A stretch of 64,000 bases of DNA from Rhodocyclaceae bacterium. Its GTDB lineage: Bacteria; Pseudomonadota; Gammaproteobacteria; Burkholderiales; CAIKXV01. The notes under the pieces are model-generated. The model saw only the letters and a program-made list of their open reading frames with translations, was not told the origin of the DNA and did no database searches. The translations under genes were made by a program, and so were the position numbers. Below, one piece after another: positions 63,049 through 64,000 of this stretch. Each line of letters begins with the position of its first letter. Position 1 is the stretch's first letter. The DNA lies in the NCBI GenBank assembly GCA_020248265.1, contig JADCHX010000012.1, forward strand, positions 84,378-148,377, in the 5' to 3' direction.

Positions 63049-63960
63049 TCAGATCGCGTCGTACGGGAACACGTTCACCGTCCGTTCGAGCGGCGTGAGG
63101 CTGGGCCGGAAGCTGGGCAGTGCATGTTCGGCGATGGTAGCCGGCGTCCAGCCTTCGCTGCGGTGGACGCCGCGCACGGGTCGGTGCTGGCTGAACAGGA
63201 AGAGTTCGTTCTTGCGCACCGAAAACACCTGGCCGCTGACTTCGGCCGCAGCGTCGCTGCAGAGGAAGACCGTCAGCGGGGCGTTCATCTCCGCCTTCAC
63301 CGTCATGCGCTGCGCGACGCGTTTCTGCTGCGCCGGGTTGTCGGTTGGAATCGAGGCGATCATCCGCGTCCAGCCCGAGGGCGCCAGGCAGTTCGAGCGC
63401 ACCCGGTACTTCTCCATGTCGCGCGCGATGCTGTTCGACAGCCCGACGATGCCCAGTTTCGCCGCTGCATAGTTGGCCTGGCCGACTGCGCCGATAAGGC
63501 CCGCGGTGGAGGTCATGTGCACGAAGGCGCCCGCTTCCTGCTTGCGGAAATGGTTGGCGGCGTGGCGCGACACGTTGAACGAGCCCTTCAGCATCACGTT
63601 CACCACGGCGTCGAAGTCGGATTCGGTCATCTTGTGGAAGATGACGTCACGCAGGATGCCGGCGTTGTTCACCACTGCATCGATGCGGCCGAACGAATCG
63701 AGCGCGCACTGGATGATCTTCTCGGCGCTGTTCCAGTCGGACACGCTGTCGTAGCTGGCGATCGCCTCGCCGCCAGCGGCCTCGATCTCGTCGACCACCT
63801 CCTGCGCCGGCGTCTGCTCGCCACCCGAGCCGTCGAGCGCCGCGCCGATGTCGTTCACCACCACCTGCGCGCCCTCGGCAGCCATCAGCAGCGCCACGCC
63901 GCGACCGACGCCGCGACCGGCCCCGGTGACCACCACGACCTTGCCATCCATCATTCCCAT
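63049..63960 (-). CDS. SDR dehydrogenase (17-beta-HSD4-like)
   Basis: A 303-residue short-chain dehydrogenase of the MFE-2/17-beta-HSD4 type: VVTGAGRGVGRG, NNAGILRD, the catalytic Ser and Tyr-Lys in STAGLIGAVGQANYAAAK, and a C-terminal extension beyond the usual SDR end. It should oxidise the (R)-3-hydroxyacyl-CoA made by the MaoC-like hydratase gene 13 bases downstream. ATG 63960 is used; 63954 is an alternative. It is the first visible gene of the leftward cluster, whose promoter may lie beyond the window edge. Confidence 0.92.
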   Translation of the reverse strand: MGMMDGKVVVVTGAGRGVGRGVALLMAAEGAQVVVNDIGAALDGSGGEQTPAQEVVDEIEAAGGEAIASYDSVSDWNSAEKIIQCALDSFGRIDAVVNNAGILRDVIFHKMTESDFDAVVNVMLKGSFNVSRHAANHFRKQEAGAFVHMTSTAGLIGAVGQANYAAAKLGIVGLSNSIARDMEKYRVRSNCLAPSGWTRMIASIPTDNPAQQKRVAQRMTVKAEMNAPLTVFLCSDAAAEVSGQVFSVRKNELFLFSQHRPVRGVHRSEGWTPATIAEHALPSFRPSLTPLERTVNVFPYDAI

Positions 63961-64000
63961 CGCGCTTCTCCCGTGTATTCGATACGGCACGGCGGCACGA

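Overview
The window is high-GC (roughly two thirds G+C where hand-counted) bacterial chromosome with dense, short-gapped operons. The gene content points to Betaproteobacteria, most likely Burkholderiales: four Bug/TctC-type periplasmic receptors without their membrane partners, many CoA-linked catabolic genes, a SLC13 carrier, AcnX and a PhnCDE-like importer. No rRNA, tRNA, CRISPR array or insertion sequence was seen.

Layout. 0-5.4 kb: a hypothetical membrane protein at the edge, then a leftward potassium module: an N-terminally short KdpD, KdpE and a Kup transporter. 5.6-8.5 kb: a Tat-type nitroreductase-fold protein and a lipoprotein, divergent from a LysR regulator. 8.6-12 kb: an AT-richer patch with a HigBA toxin-antitoxin pair, an isochorismatase-like hydrolase and a PAS-GGDEF-EAL protein. 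12-17.7 kb: SDR, membrane-anchored alpha/beta hydrolase, glycine-zipper lipoprotein, family 3 solute-binding protein, and a Sel1-repeat/trypsin-like protease fusion. 17.7-21.3 kb: a P-type ATPase divergent from a DUF6671-type zinc-ribbon protein. 21.5-27.2 kb: a Bug receptor, a bicupin divergent from a cysteine-dioxygenase-like cupin, a tiny Cys-rich protein, and a cytosolic sensor with a duplicated module and a CheW domain. 27.3-33.8 kb: hydrolase, quinone oxidoreductase, ModA-like binding protein and a PhnDCEE-type ABC importer (phosphonate, phosphite or selenate class). 33.9-39.4 kb: rightward run of Asp/Glu-racemase-like enzyme, Bug receptor, HpcH/HpaI aldolase, quinone oxidoreductase, Spx/ArsC-like protein, TadA and LD-carboxypeptidase. 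39.7-44.5 kb: FabG-like SDR, Old Yellow Enzyme, SLC13 carrier, DapA-family lyase and a GlcG/HbpS protein.

44.6-64 kb is a single leftward block of 18 genes. Its upstream half (SDR, MaoC hydratase, two acyl-CoA dehydrogenases, AMP-forming CoA ligase, two crotonase-fold enzymes, Bug receptor, ADP-forming CoA ligase, OB-fold protein, cysteine-less thiolase-fold protein) looks like a beta-oxidation-type pathway that may end in retro-aldol cleavage, as in steroid side-chain degradation. Its downstream half (amidase, Gfo/Idh oxidoreductase, AstE/DoeB-like deacylase, two-subunit aconitase X, Bug receptor) looks like a separate pathway for an amide- or N-acyl-linked hydroxy acid that I cannot match to a described one. 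These two halves, the kdpD-kdpE-kup module, the duplicated-sensor CheW protein and the tiny Cys-rich gene are the best candidates for new biology. All function calls come from reading motifs; no database search was run.
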